A stretch of 64,000 bases of DNA, from NCBI GenBank assembly GCA_019636345.1, contig JAHBXQ010000003.1, forward strand, positions 186,001-250,000, given 5' to 3'. Of the stretch, positions 33,621 to 42,281 are shown one piece after another. The position numbers were made by a program, and so were the translations under genes. The notes beneath the pieces are model-generated. The model saw only the letters and a list, made by a program, of their open reading frames with translations, did not search any database and was not told the origin of the DNA. The number at the start of each line of letters is the position of its first letter. The stretch's first letter is position 1. This DNA comes from Pirellulales bacterium (GTDB taxonomy: Bacteria; Planctomycetota; Planctomycetia; Pirellulales; Lacipirellulaceae).

Positions 33621-34640
33621 TTGTCCAGCCCGCCCCGCAGTCTCGGCGACATCCTGCAAGAGTTCCGCCAAACCCGCGTGGTCATGCAGCAGGAGCTGCA
33701 GAAGGTGATCATCGGGCAGGAGGAGGTCATCCAGCAAATCTTCGCCGCGATCTTCACCCGCGGCCATTGCCTGCTGGAGGGGGTTCCCGGACTGGCCAAG
33801 ACGCTGATGGTCAGCACGCTCGCCCAACTGCTGGATTTGGGGTTCAAGCGAATCCAGTTCACCCCCGACCTCATGCCCTCGGATATCACCGGCACCAACG
33901 TGCTGGACGAGGACGAGCACGGCCGGCGGAGCTTCCGGTTCGTCGAGGGGCCGGTGTTCACCAACATTCTACTGGCCGACGAAATCAACCGCACCCCGCC
34001 GAAGACCCAGGCCGCGCTCCTGCAGGCGATGCAGGAACGCGAGGCGAGCGTAGGGCAAACAACCTATAAGCTCCCCGAGCCGTTCTTCACCATCGCCACG
34101 CAGAACCCGATCGAGCAGGAAGGGACCTACCCGCTCCCCGAGGCGCAGCTCGATCGGTTCATGTTCAACATCAAGGTCGACTACCCCACGGCCGAGGAGG
34201 AAGAACGGATCCTCGCCTCGACCACCCGGCAGGAGAGGCCGGAGATCCGCAAGATCCTCACGGCCCGGGCGATCCTCAATTTGCAGAAGCTGGTCGGTTC
34301 GGTCGCGGTGAGCGAGTACATCGTCAAGTACGTCGCGTCGCTGGTGCGGGCGACGCGGCCGAAAGACGCGAGCGCGCCGAAGTTCATCCAGGAATGGGTC
34401 GACTGGGGCGCCGGTCCCCGCGCGGGGCAGTTCCTCATTCACGGCGGCAAAGCGTTTGCCGCCATGGACGGCCGATTCACCGTGGCGGTCGAAGACGTGC
34501 AGCGAATCGCGATCCCGGTGCTGCGACATCGGATCAGCACGAACTTCCAGGCGCAAGCCGAAGGAGTGACGAACGAAGACGTGGTCAACCGCTTGCTGGA
34601 GACGATCGCGACGCCGGAGATCCCGAAGTACGGGGGGTAG
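33621..34640 (+). CDS. MoxR family AAA+ ATPase
   Basis: The 339-residue AAA+ protein assists assembly or metal/cofactor insertion of partner proteins. Walker A is EGVPGLAKTL (slightly unusual: GLAKT instead of GxGKT) and Walker B is LLADEINRTPPKTQ. The sensor and arginine-finger regions follow (ATQNPIEQEGTYPLPEAQLDRF is diagnostic of MoxR). The C-terminal lid domain spans about 245-339. TTG 33621 is selected by its Shine-Dalgarno site. It begins the MoxR - DUF58 - VWA - VWA cluster, a widespread arrangement in which MoxR works with von Willebrand-type proteins. Confidence 0.93.
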   Translation: MSSPPRSLGDILQEFRQTRVVMQQELQKVIIGQEEVIQQIFAAIFTRGHCLLEGVPGLAKTLMVSTLAQLLDLGFKRIQFTPDLMPSDITGTNVLDEDEHGRRSFRFVEGPVFTNILLADEINRTPPKTQAALLQAMQEREASVGQTTYKLPEPFFTIATQNPIEQEGTYPLPEAQLDRFMFNIKVDYPTAEEEERILASTTRQERPEIRKILTARAILNLQKLVGSVAVSEYIVKYVASLVRATRPKDASAPKFIQEWVDWGAGPRAGQFLIHGGKAFAAMDGRFTVAVEDVQRIAIPVLRHRISTNFQAQAEGVTNEDVVNRLLETIATPEIPKYGG

Positions 34641-34698
34641 GGAGTTGGTAACGGAGATGGGGCGGAAATGCACAGCGCCGTTGAGTTTGGAGAGTACG

Positions 34699-34859
34699 AT
34701 GGGCGTCAGGAACTGTCGCGATCGCATTGCATTGCAGAAGACGATGGAATTGGCCTGCGAGGCCTACGCGTTGAGTGCCGGTTCTCCAAGCCGGAGTTTC
34801 GCCGCTTCGTCTCGATTGCGATGGGATCGCTCCGAGAAGTCGAGACGCAGCTGGAGTAG
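34699..34859 (+). pseudogene. Remnant of a four-helix-bundle (23S rRNA IVS-type) protein gene
   Basis: Frame 1 from ATG 34699 encodes RDRIALQKTMELACEAYALS, matching the first helix of four-helix-bundle proteins (usual form: WQK-x-x-EL-x-x-x-VY). The reading then shifts to a second frame that encodes KPEFRRFVSIAMGSLREVETQLE, matching their third helix. The intervening about 30 residues (normally ...LTSQxRRAAVSVPSNIAEG...) are missing, and a stop follows at 34857-34859. This is an internal deletion plus frameshift, so it is a decayed gene. It lies inside the MoxR operon gap (34641-35024), where nothing else is coding. Confidence 0.65.
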
Positions 34860-35024
34860 GCCGCTCGATTGAACGGCGCCTCGGTCGCTTCCGCTGACGA
34901 AAGCGCGCGGCTGGCTGAAATGGGCTAAATTCCTCCGCGGTCTCGGAAAGTCGCTGGAGAGCCGCTGATCGCGAACCGTCCCGTCGGCACGACTCCTTGC
35001 CCCCAACCAACGATCTCCTGCGCC

Positions 35025-35921
35025 GTGGCCGCCGTAGAAAAATACCTCAAGCCCGAAGTCATCCGCCAAATCTCGCGGCTTGATCTGCGCGCCCAGTTCA
35101 TCGTGAAAGGTTTCCTCCAGGGCCTCCACGCCAGCCCGTTTCACGGCTTTTCGGTCGAGTTCAGCGAGCATCGCAAGTACACCCCCGGGGACGATCCCAA
35201 AGACATCGACTGGCTCGCCTACGCGAAGACGGATCGGTATTACGTGAAGAAGTTCGAGGCCGAGACGAACATCACCGGGTACCTGGCGATGGATCTCTCG
35301 GCGTCGATGGCGTACCGGTACGAGCAGGAGCTGTCGAAGTTCGAGTACGCGACCTGTCTCGCCGCGGCGCTCTGTTACCTGATGGTGCTGCAGAAGGACC
35401 CCGTGGGGCTTGTGACGTTCGGCGAGCGGATCGTCGACAGCCTTGCCCCGCGCAGCAACCGCCGGCAGATCGGCAACATCCTGTCGCTCCTGGCCAAGCT
35501 CGAGCCGCGCGACAAAACCGACGTCGCTCGCAGCCTCACGCAACTCGCGGCGATGCTCAAGCATTCGAGCCTCGTGATGGTGTTCAGCGACTTGCTGGCC
35601 GAGCCCGAGCCGGTGCTCGCGGCGCTGCGGCGGCTGCGGCACGGGGGGCATGACGTGATCGTGTTCCACATCCTCGACCAAGCCGAGACGACGTTCCCGT
35701 TCGAGGGGCTCGTGGAATTGGTTGACCCCGAGTCGGGCGAGCGGATCGAGGTCGACGCCGACGGTTACCGTGCCGATTACCGGCAGGAGATCGCCGATTT
35801 CCGCGACCACTATCGCCGCGAATGCCGCCAAAGCCGCATCGACTACGTCCCGCTCGACACCTCGATGCAGTTCGACCGGGCGCTCACCGAGTACTTGGTC
35901 AATCGCCGGGCGCTGGGATGA
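35025..35921 (+). CDS. DUF58 domain protein with VWA-like fold
   Basis: The 298-residue protein belongs to the DUF58 family that travels with MoxR ATPases. It starts at GTG 35025. The N-terminal half has the conserved HGFSVEFSEHRKYTPGDDPKDIDW core (abbreviated), and the VWA-like segment has a metal-site motif DLSAS at LAMDLSASMAYRY. Later pieces LVTFGERI, LVMVFSDLLAEPEPVLAALRRL and VIVFHILDQAE are the typical beta-alpha units. No membrane segment. It lies between MoxR and the membrane VWA proteins. Confidence 0.92.
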   Translation: MAAVEKYLKPEVIRQISRLDLRAQFIVKGFLQGLHASPFHGFSVEFSEHRKYTPGDDPKDIDWLAYAKTDRYYVKKFEAETNITGYLAMDLSASMAYRYEQELSKFEYATCLAAALCYLMVLQKDPVGLVTFGERIVDSLAPRSNRRQIGNILSLLAKLEPRDKTDVARSLTQLAAMLKHSSLVMVFSDLLAEPEPVLAALRRLRHGGHDVIVFHILDQAETTFPFEGLVELVDPESGERIEVDADGYRADYRQEIADFRDHYRRECRQSRIDYVPLDTSMQFDRALTEYLVNRRALG

Positions 35922-36041
35922 GACTGCGCATTGATCGCCGACCACACGTCCCAAGGACCGACATCCGTCAGCCGTGCCGATTGTCCTCATCGGTCGTTCA
36001 ACCTTGGCTGAACGGAACGCCACGTTCGCTGACATGATCTG

Positions 36042-38207
36042 ATGGGATTTCTCACGCCAGCTTTGACTCTCGGAGCCTTCGCGATCGCCGTGCCGATCGT
36101 GTTGCATCTGGTCATGCGCCGGCAGCCGCAAGTGCTTGAGTTTCCCGCCCTGCGATTCGTGCAGCGGCGACGCGAGTCGAACCGCCGGCGGATGCAACTG
36201 CGGCACTTGCTGCTGCTTGCGCTGCGGTGCGGGGTGATCGGGCTGTTGGCGGTCGCGCTCGCCCGACCCACGTGGCGGCCGCCTCAGACGCGCGGCAAGG
36301 CGGGCGCCCCGCTCGCCGCGGCGTTGGTCGTCGACAACTCGCCCCGCATGGAATACGTCGAGCTGGGTCGCACCCGGCTGGAAGCGGCGTCCGAGGCGGC
36401 CGTCGGCGTTCTCAAACGACTTCCCGCCGACGCCCAGGCGACCGTCGTCGATCTCGCCGCGGGATCGGCGCGGTTCGCGCTCGACGCCGAAGCGGCGATC
36501 GCCCGGGTCGAGCGGCTCGCCTCGGCGGCCGACGCCCGCGAGTTGGCCGCGGCGGTGGTCGACGCAATCGAACTGACCGCCGCCCAAACCGAGCGGCAGG
36601 GGCAGGTGTTCGTCTTCTCCGACCTCGCGCGCGGCGCCCTGAACGACGCCGCGGTGGAACAGATCGCCACGGCCCTGGCCGCGGCGCCCGAAGTGCAACT
36701 GGCGCTGGTGGACGTCAGCGGCCAAGGGACGCGGAACGTCGCCTTGGGCGAGCTCGTGCTGAGCGGCGTCGCCCTGCGGACCGGCGAGCCGTTGCGGATC
36801 GAAACGACCGTCGCCGCCCCCGCGGCGAGCGATCCCCCGTTGGTCGAGTTGCTCGTCGCCGATGGCCGCGGCGAACTGGTGAAACGCGGTCAGCAGTTGG
36901 CCGCGCTCGGCCCCCCCGGCGACGACGACGTCGCGGCGGCGCAGATCGAGTTCTCGCTCGACGACCTGCCGCTCGGCACGGTGCAGGGCGTCGTGCAGCT
37001 TGCCGCGACCGACGCCTTGCCGATCGACGATCGCCGGTTCTTCACGGTCGAAGTTCGCCCCGCAGCCAAGGTGCTGCTGGCGGGCGAGACGCCGGCCGAC
37101 GTCGCTTTGCTGCGCGAGGCGCTGGCCCCCTCGTTGTTCGACAACCAACCGCAGCGCTTCTCCTGCACGGCAGTCGCCGCCGGCGAGTTGGTCCGTACCG
37201 CGCTGGAGGACTACCAAGCGGTGCTCGTGGTCGACCCCCCGCCGCTGCCGACCGACGCTTGGACCGCGCTGTGGGACTATGCCGAAGCGGGAGGCGGGGT
37301 CGGCGTCTTCCTCGGTCACAACGCGACGAGCGAGGCCTTCAACGCTCCTGGCCCGCAACGACTGCTGCCGGGGAGGCTGAAGCGGATCTCGCGCGACGCC
37401 ACGTACTTTCGCCCGCGCCGGCTCGATCACCCGGCCCTCGCGGGGCTGAAGGCCTACGCCGAGACGATCCCCTGGCAGGTGTGCCGAGTGGATCGATACT
37501 GGCAGTTCGAGCAAATCGAAAAGCTGACGAGCGACGCCTATATCGTGGCGGGCTTCGCCAACGGACAGCCGGCGCTGGTCCAGCGCGCGGCGGGGCGGGG
37601 TCGGCTGCTCGTCGCGACGACCCCCTGGTCCGAGCCGCTCAACCCCCGCGGGCGCGAACCGTGGAACGAGCTGACGGCGCCCTCGGCGGCCTGGCCGTTC
37701 GTGGCGTTGTGCGATCAATTGGTCGGCTACCTGGCCCGCGACGTGCAGCCGCAGCTCGACTATCTCGCCGGCGACACGGCGACGCTCCCGCTGGCCCCGG
37801 GCCAGCGGGTGACGACCTTCGTCCTGCGCACCCCCGACGGGCAGGGGTTGCGCCGCACGGCGGGCGCCGGCGACGGCAGTTTGTCGATCAGCTCGACCAG
37901 CCAGCCGGGCAACTACCGCGTCACCAGCGGCGGCGATCGGCTTGATCGGGGGTTCAGCGTCAACATCGCGGCCGAGTACAGCGAACTGGCCCGGCGCGAC
38001 CCGGCGGAACTCGCCGAGGCGCTCCCCGCGAAGCAGTTCCAACTGGTCGCCGGCGGCGACGAAGCCGCGAACCTCGTCGCCGAGGCCGCCGCCGGCCGCG
38101 AGCTGTACCCCTGGGCGATCGGTCTCGTGGCGCTCGTGTGGAGCGCCGAGCACTTGCTCGCGAATCGGTTTTACGGGTCAGAGCGAGGAGCGAAGCTTGA
38201 TGCGTGA
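36042..38207 (+). CDS. BatA-like membrane protein, degenerate VWA
   Basis: The 721-residue protein has two N-terminal membrane segments (FLTPALTLGAFAIAVPIVLHLVM and LLLLALRCGVIGLLAVALARP) and one near the C-terminus (LYPWAIGLVALVWSAEHLL). The VWA-like core begins ALVVDNSPRMEYVE, where DNSPR replaces the DxSxS MIDAS motif, so metal binding may be lost. Residues about 330-560 are a glutamine-amidotransferase-like Rossmann region (VLVVDPPPLP, GGGVGVFLGHN). N-terminal BatA-family layout and position after DUF58 support membership in the MoxR cluster. It starts at ATG 36042. Confidence 0.85.
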   Translation: MGFLTPALTLGAFAIAVPIVLHLVMRRQPQVLEFPALRFVQRRRESNRRRMQLRHLLLLALRCGVIGLLAVALARPTWRPPQTRGKAGAPLAAALVVDNSPRMEYVELGRTRLEAASEAAVGVLKRLPADAQATVVDLAAGSARFALDAEAAIARVERLASAADARELAAAVVDAIELTAAQTERQGQVFVFSDLARGALNDAAVEQIATALAAAPEVQLALVDVSGQGTRNVALGELVLSGVALRTGEPLRIETTVAAPAASDPPLVELLVADGRGELVKRGQQLAALGPPGDDDVAAAQIEFSLDDLPLGTVQGVVQLAATDALPIDDRRFFTVEVRPAAKVLLAGETPADVALLREALAPSLFDNQPQRFSCTAVAAGELVRTALEDYQAVLVVDPPPLPTDAWTALWDYAEAGGGVGVFLGHNATSEAFNAPGPQRLLPGRLKRISRDATYFRPRRLDHPALAGLKAYAETIPWQVCRVDRYWQFEQIEKLTSDAYIVAGFANGQPALVQRAAGRGRLLVATTPWSEPLNPRGREPWNELTAPSAAWPFVALCDQLVGYLARDVQPQLDYLAGDTATLPLAPGQRVTTFVLRTPDGQGLRRTAGAGDGSLSISSTSQPGNYRVTSGGDRLDRGFSVNIAAEYSELARRDPAELAEALPAKQFQLVAGGDEAANLVAEAAAGRELYPWAIGLVALVWSAEHLLANRFYGSERGAKLDA

Positions 38208-38340
38208 GTCGTAAGTCGTCGTGCGCGCCGAGCCGCATGCGTCGGGCGAGCGCGCCTCTGTCGCGCAGGTCGCTCGCGCACGCTTGTGCCAGTTCATTGA
38301 ATTCGCTTTCACTTCCCTTTCTCGCCTTCCCCCCGGTCGC

Positions 38341-40617
38341 ATGTCTCAGTGGTCGTTCGATCCTGTCGGCGGGTGGTTGCTGTTCGCGGCGGCGGCGCTG
38401 GTGCTTGCGCCGCTGGCGGCGCTCGGACCGCAGAAGGTCGGCCGGGGGAAACGGACGACGCTCGCGGCGCTTCGCGGGGTCACGCTGCTGGCCCTGTTGA
38501 CGGCGATGCTTCGGCCGGCGCTCGAGACGATCGAAAAACGAAAACTTCCCGGCACGCTCGTGATCCTGGCCGACCGCTCGCGGAGCATGCAGGTCGAAGA
38601 CGCCGCGGCGAACGCCTCGCGCTGGGACTCGGTCCGGCAGTCGCTGGACGGGATCAAGGGTCGCCTTGCCAAGCTCGCCGAGGCGTGGGACGTGCGGGCG
38701 TACACGTTCGCCGACGGGGTCGAGTCGGCGCTGCTGGAGGCCGGCGCCGTGCAATTGCCCGACAAGCCCGAGGGTTCGCAAACCGCGATCGGGGCGGCGC
38801 TGGCCGACGTGATCGACCGCGAGTCGCAGCAGCGGCTGGTTGCGGTGCTGCTGCTGTCCGACGGGGCCCAACGAGCGTTCGCCCCCCGCGACGAACCGCC
38901 CCAAACGGTCGTCCAGCGGATGGCCGCCGCGGGCGTGCCGCTGTATGCGTTCGCCTATGGCCAGCCGTCGGTGGGAGATCAGCCCGACCTGCGACTTAGC
39001 GACCTGCTGGTCAACGACGCGGTGTTCGCCGGCATGCCGACGACCGTCCAAGGGGTCGTCACCGCCACCGGCTACACGAACCAGTCGTTCAACGTGCAAC
39101 TGCTGTGGGAAGACGCCTCCGGCGCGATGGTCCCGGCGGCGACGACCAAGATCACGATCAAACCGAAACGGGGCGGGATTCCGATCGAGCTGACCCACGT
39201 TCCGACCCAGCCGGGCGAGTACAAAGTCACCCTCGCAGTCGAGTCGCCCGAGGGGGAGCTTGTTGCGGCGAACAACTTGCAAAGCACGTTCGTCACGGTC
39301 CTCAAGGGGGGAGTGAACGTCCTGTACTTCGCCGGCGCCGATCGCGTCGGGGGCTTGCCGGGGATCGAGCCGCGGTTCGTGCGTCAGGCGCTGGCCGCCT
39401 CGCCCGATTTGCATGTCGAGTACGAGGCGCTCAACTACCGCAGCCCCGAACTCGACTATCGCGCGCGGATCCGCGACGGGCGGTACGACGTGTTCCTCTT
39501 GGGCAACGTCGACGTCACGGCGTTCAGCACCCGCACCTGGCGCGACATGGCCAACCTCGTCGAGCAGGGCGCCGGGTTGGGGATGCTCGGCGGGCTGCAC
39601 AGCTTCGGCCCGGGGGGCTTTCGCAACTCGCCGCTCGACGACCTGCTCCCCATGGACATCGGCCCTGCCGAGCGGCAGAACTTCGGCGAACCGCCGCGCG
39701 CCGACATGCACGTCCAAGGCCCGCTGAAGCTCGTGCCGGTGGTCCGCAACGGCGCCGTCCACCCGATCATGCGCCTGCCGGAGGCGGACGGGGGAGAGCG
39801 GCGGTGGGCCGAACTCCCTGCGCTCGACGGCGCCAATCGGATCGAACGGCTGCAGTTGAAACCCACGGCCAGCGTCGAGGCGACGTCCGCCGACGCCCGC
39901 TTGTGGCCGCTGTTGGTGACCCACGGCTGGGGGGACGGCCGCGTCGCGTCGCTGGCGGTCGATTCGACCTGGCACTGGCAACTGGGGGGCCGCGGCGAGG
40001 TCCATCGCCGCTTCTGGCGGCAGTTCATCCTGTGGCTGGCTCGCAAGGACGAGACCGAGGGGCAGCGGGTGTGGGTCAAGCTCGACCAGCGCCGCTACCA
40101 ACCGGGGGCTCGGGTCGACTTCACCCTGGGCGCCGCGGACGAGAAAGGCGAGCCGCTCGAAGGGGCGACGTTCGATGTCCAGGCGGCCCGTCCCGACGGC
40201 GCGGTCGAGCAGGTCCGTGCGATCCGCCGCGGCGCGGATTGGGGGGGAAGTTTCGCCGCGACCGCCGCGCCGGGAGACTATCGCGTGACGGTCCGCGGCC
40301 GCGACGACGCGGGAGCCGACTTGGGGGACGCCCAAGCCCGCTTCGCGGTGATCGATCAGGACGTGGAACTCGACCAACCGGCGGCCGAGCCGACGCTGCT
40401 GGCGTCGCTGGCCAACATGACCGCCGACAGCGGCGGCGCCGGCCTGGCGCCCGAGCAACTGCCGGGGCTCGTCGACGAACTGTTCGCCAAGTCGCAAGAG
40501 TTCGAGGAAGAGACCGTCAGCCGCGTCACCCTGTGGGACACCTGGGGCCTGTTTGCGGCGCTCGTCGGGGGGCTCTCGACGGAATGGTTCTTGCGCAAGC
40601 GGTGGGGATTGACGTGA
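38341..40617 (+). CDS. Membrane VWA protein with GATase-like domain
   Basis: The 758-residue protein opens with two hydrophobic segments (WLLFAAAALVLAPLAAL and RGVTLLALLTAML). The VWA domain has an intact MIDAS start LADRSRSMQVED, and VLLLSDGAQRAF supplies the later Asp. From about 320 a class I amidotransferase-like fold follows (VNVLYFAGADRVGGL, GLGMLGGLHSFGPGGF). The end holds beta-sandwich repeats and a last hydrophobic segment (WDTWGLFAALVGGLSTEWFL). ATG 38341 is chosen since the upstream extension is non-homologous. It closes the MoxR cluster and would anchor it in the membrane. Confidence 0.87.
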   Translation: MSQWSFDPVGGWLLFAAAALVLAPLAALGPQKVGRGKRTTLAALRGVTLLALLTAMLRPALETIEKRKLPGTLVILADRSRSMQVEDAAANASRWDSVRQSLDGIKGRLAKLAEAWDVRAYTFADGVESALLEAGAVQLPDKPEGSQTAIGAALADVIDRESQQRLVAVLLLSDGAQRAFAPRDEPPQTVVQRMAAAGVPLYAFAYGQPSVGDQPDLRLSDLLVNDAVFAGMPTTVQGVVTATGYTNQSFNVQLLWEDASGAMVPAATTKITIKPKRGGIPIELTHVPTQPGEYKVTLAVESPEGELVAANNLQSTFVTVLKGGVNVLYFAGADRVGGLPGIEPRFVRQALAASPDLHVEYEALNYRSPELDYRARIRDGRYDVFLLGNVDVTAFSTRTWRDMANLVEQGAGLGMLGGLHSFGPGGFRNSPLDDLLPMDIGPAERQNFGEPPRADMHVQGPLKLVPVVRNGAVHPIMRLPEADGGERRWAELPALDGANRIERLQLKPTASVEATSADARLWPLLVTHGWGDGRVASLAVDSTWHWQLGGRGEVHRRFWRQFILWLARKDETEGQRVWVKLDQRRYQPGARVDFTLGAADEKGEPLEGATFDVQAARPDGAVEQVRAIRRGADWGGSFAATAAPGDYRVTVRGRDDAGADLGDAQARFAVIDQDVELDQPAAEPTLLASLANMTADSGGAGLAPEQLPGLVDELFAKSQEFEEETVSRVTLWDTWGLFAALVGGLSTEWFLRKRWGLT

Positions 40618-40622
40618 GGCCG

Positions 40623-41180
40623 CTAGGACCGAGCCGCGTGACGAAGGCGACGCCAAACGTCGGCGACTTCGAGCTCCTCGGCGAGCTCATCGGCTGCTGC
40701 GTCGACGAGCGAACAATCAACCATTGCGCCGTTGACGCGCAGGATGCCGGCGATGTCGCGAGGATGCTTGTCCGATCCCCTTTCGTGACAGTACGCCAAC
40801 TTGCCGATAATCACGTCGGCTGGAGAGGCGACTTGAATCGAGCCGTCCTCGCTCAAGGGGACTCGCACGGAGCGCTCGATCTGTCCGCGCTGCCATGCCG
40901 CGGCGCCCTGGACGATAAAGTCGATCTTATTGCCCGACTTCGGATGGATCACGTGGAACGGACGCAAGAGTGCGACCGCTTCTGCCGCAGCGGCGCGGTT
41001 CACGTCGAAGTTGTCGGGGGGGAACGCGGCGCACAGGAGGTCGACGTGCCGGGAATCGATCTCAACGACGACGTCGATGTCCGGCGTGAACCGCGGTTCG
41101 CCCCAAATGCCGCTGGCGAACGAGCCGACCAGCGCGTAGCGAGCTCGCAAGTGCTCCCAAGTCGTCGCGACGAATCGCAA
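40623..41180 (-). CDS. Nucleotidyltransferase-fold protein, possible toxin-antitoxin member
   Basis: The 185-residue protein starts at a probable TTG 41180. The motif GSFASGIWGEPRFTPDIDVVVEI is the GSxAxG...DID nucleotidyltransferase (Pol-beta) signature, with Asp residues for two-metal catalysis. The C-terminal half (ADVIIGKLAYCHERGSDKHPRDIAGIL) resembles the AbiEii/MNT-type domain. The stop of the 57-residue partner (41185-41187) is 5 nt upstream, so the two are translationally coupled. The pair may be a toxin-antitoxin or phage-defence module (inferred). An AGG sits 8 nt before the TTG. Confidence 0.8.
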   Translation of the reverse strand: MRFVATTWEHLRARYALVGSFASGIWGEPRFTPDIDVVVEIDSRHVDLLCAAFPPDNFDVNRAAAAEAVALLRPFHVIHPKSGNKIDFIVQGAAAWQRGQIERSVRVPLSEDGSIQVASPADVIIGKLAYCHERGSDKHPRDIAGILRVNGAMVDCSLVDAAADELAEELEVADVWRRLRHAARS

Positions 41181-41184
41181 GAGG

Positions 41185-41358
41185 TCATCCTGTTCCGCCG
41201 CTGACCCTCCGGATCGCGGCAGCGCGGATTTGCTCGGCCGACCAGGCAGGTTGCCGCACGCGTTCTTCCGCGGCGGCCAGCGCGAGAGCCGTCCGCCGGG
41301 CTGCGGCGATCATGGCAATTTTCTCGGCCGGCGATTTCGCACGCAGCACGGCGACCAT
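41185..41358 (-). CDS. Small helical partner protein of the nucleotidyltransferase (57 aa)
   Basis: ATG 41358 opens a frame reading MVAVLRAKSPAEKIAMIAAA, continuing RRTALALAAAEERVRQPAWS and AEQIRAAAIRRVSGGTG. It is predicted as three charged helices. The pattern LRAKSPAEK...PAWSAEQIR...AIRR resembles small proteins that recur before nucleotidyltransferase genes, whose usual form contains xxPxWxxEQVRREVARR. The stop lies 5 nt before the partner's TTG start. It could be an antitoxin or regulatory subunit. The coding assignment rests on this pattern and the coupling. Confidence 0.65.
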   Translation of the reverse strand: MVAVLRAKSPAEKIAMIAAARRTALALAAAEERVRQPAWSAEQIRAAAIRRVSGGTG

Positions 41359-41501
41359 CTGCGGGTCGAGCGCGTCGTGGGCGGCGACGGGATCGTTTGG
41401 CGAGGCGGGTGGTTCTGGAAGCGATATGGGCGTATTTTAGCGTAGACCTGAGTCGCCCGCTTGCTTCGTTTTGTCCGTCTCCGTCAGCCCCGTTTGCGCC
41501 T

Positions 41502-42281
41502 GTGGAAACCGTCGCCGCGCCGTTGTACGACTTCCCCAAGTATTACGATCTCGTGTACGGATCGGACTGGAAGGCGGAGTTCGATTTTCTGGAGGGGTGC
41601 TTCGAGCGCTATACCGACCGGGTCGTCGAGCGGCTGTTCGAGCCGGCTTGCGGCACGGGGCGGCTGTTGTATCGGTTCGCCAAGGTCGGCTACGACGCGG
41701 CGGGGCTCGACCTCAACCCCAAGGCGATCGCGTTCTGCAACGAGCGGCTCGTCAAGCACGGCCTGCCCCCCTCGGCCTTCGTGGGCGACATGAGCGACTT
41801 CAAGCTGCGGCGCAAGGTCGACGCGGCGTTCAACACGATCAACAGCTTTCGCCATTTGCAGACCCACGCGCAGGCCGTGGGCCATTTGCGCTGCATGGCC
41901 TCGTGCATCGCCCGGGGGGGGCTCTACGTGTTGGGGCTCCACCTGACCCCCACGGCCGTCCCGCCGATGGAGGAAGAAAGCTGGGCCGCCCGTCGCGGCA
42001 ACTTGGCCGTGCTGTCGCGGGTGTGGGTCGTCGAGCACAACCGCCGCAAACGTCAGGAGCGGGTCGGCATGAGCTTCGACGTGTACACCCCGACCCGACA
42101 ACTGCGGATCGTCGACGAAACCGCCTTCCGCACCTACACCGCCCCGCAGATGCGCGACCTGCTGGCGGAGGTTCCCGAGTTCGAGATCGTCGCGATCCAC
42201 GACTTCGGCTACGACCTGAGCTACGAAGTCGTCGTCACTGCGGCGACCGAAGACGTGGTGTACGTGCTCAGGCGGAGGTGA
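41502..42281 (+). CDS. Class I SAM-dependent methyltransferase
   Basis: The 259-residue methyltransferase begins at GTG 41502 (METVAAPLYDFPKYYDLVYG). SAM-binding motif I is LFEPACGTGRLLYRFA and motif II DAAGLDLNPKAIAFC. Motif III-like AAFNTINSFRHL and GGLYVLGLHLTP follow. The YDxxYGSDWKAEFDFLE start is common in methyltransferases of unassigned substrate. No conserved target-binding domain is visible, so the methyl acceptor is unknown. It is convergent with the oxidoreductase gene across a 495-nt gap. Confidence 0.85.
   Translation: METVAAPLYDFPKYYDLVYGSDWKAEFDFLEGCFERYTDRVVERLFEPACGTGRLLYRFAKVGYDAAGLDLNPKAIAFCNERLVKHGLPPSAFVGDMSDFKLRRKVDAAFNTINSFRHLQTHAQAVGHLRCMASCIARGGLYVLGLHLTPTAVPPMEEESWAARRGNLAVLSRVWVVEHNRRKRQERVGMSFDVYTPTRQLRIVDETAFRTYTAPQMRDLLAEVPEFEIVAIHDFGYDLSYEVVVTAATEDVVYVLRRR

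Noticed and set aside
34764-38153. Very long minus-strand open frame (over 1,100 codons) opposite the DUF58/VWA genes
   Set aside because: High GC keeps antisense frames open. It is Arg/Gly/Gln-rich without domains, while the plus strand has clear families.
37960-40656. Long minus-strand frame opposite the second VWA protein
   Set aside because: Antisense shadow; low-complexity composition and no conserved motif.
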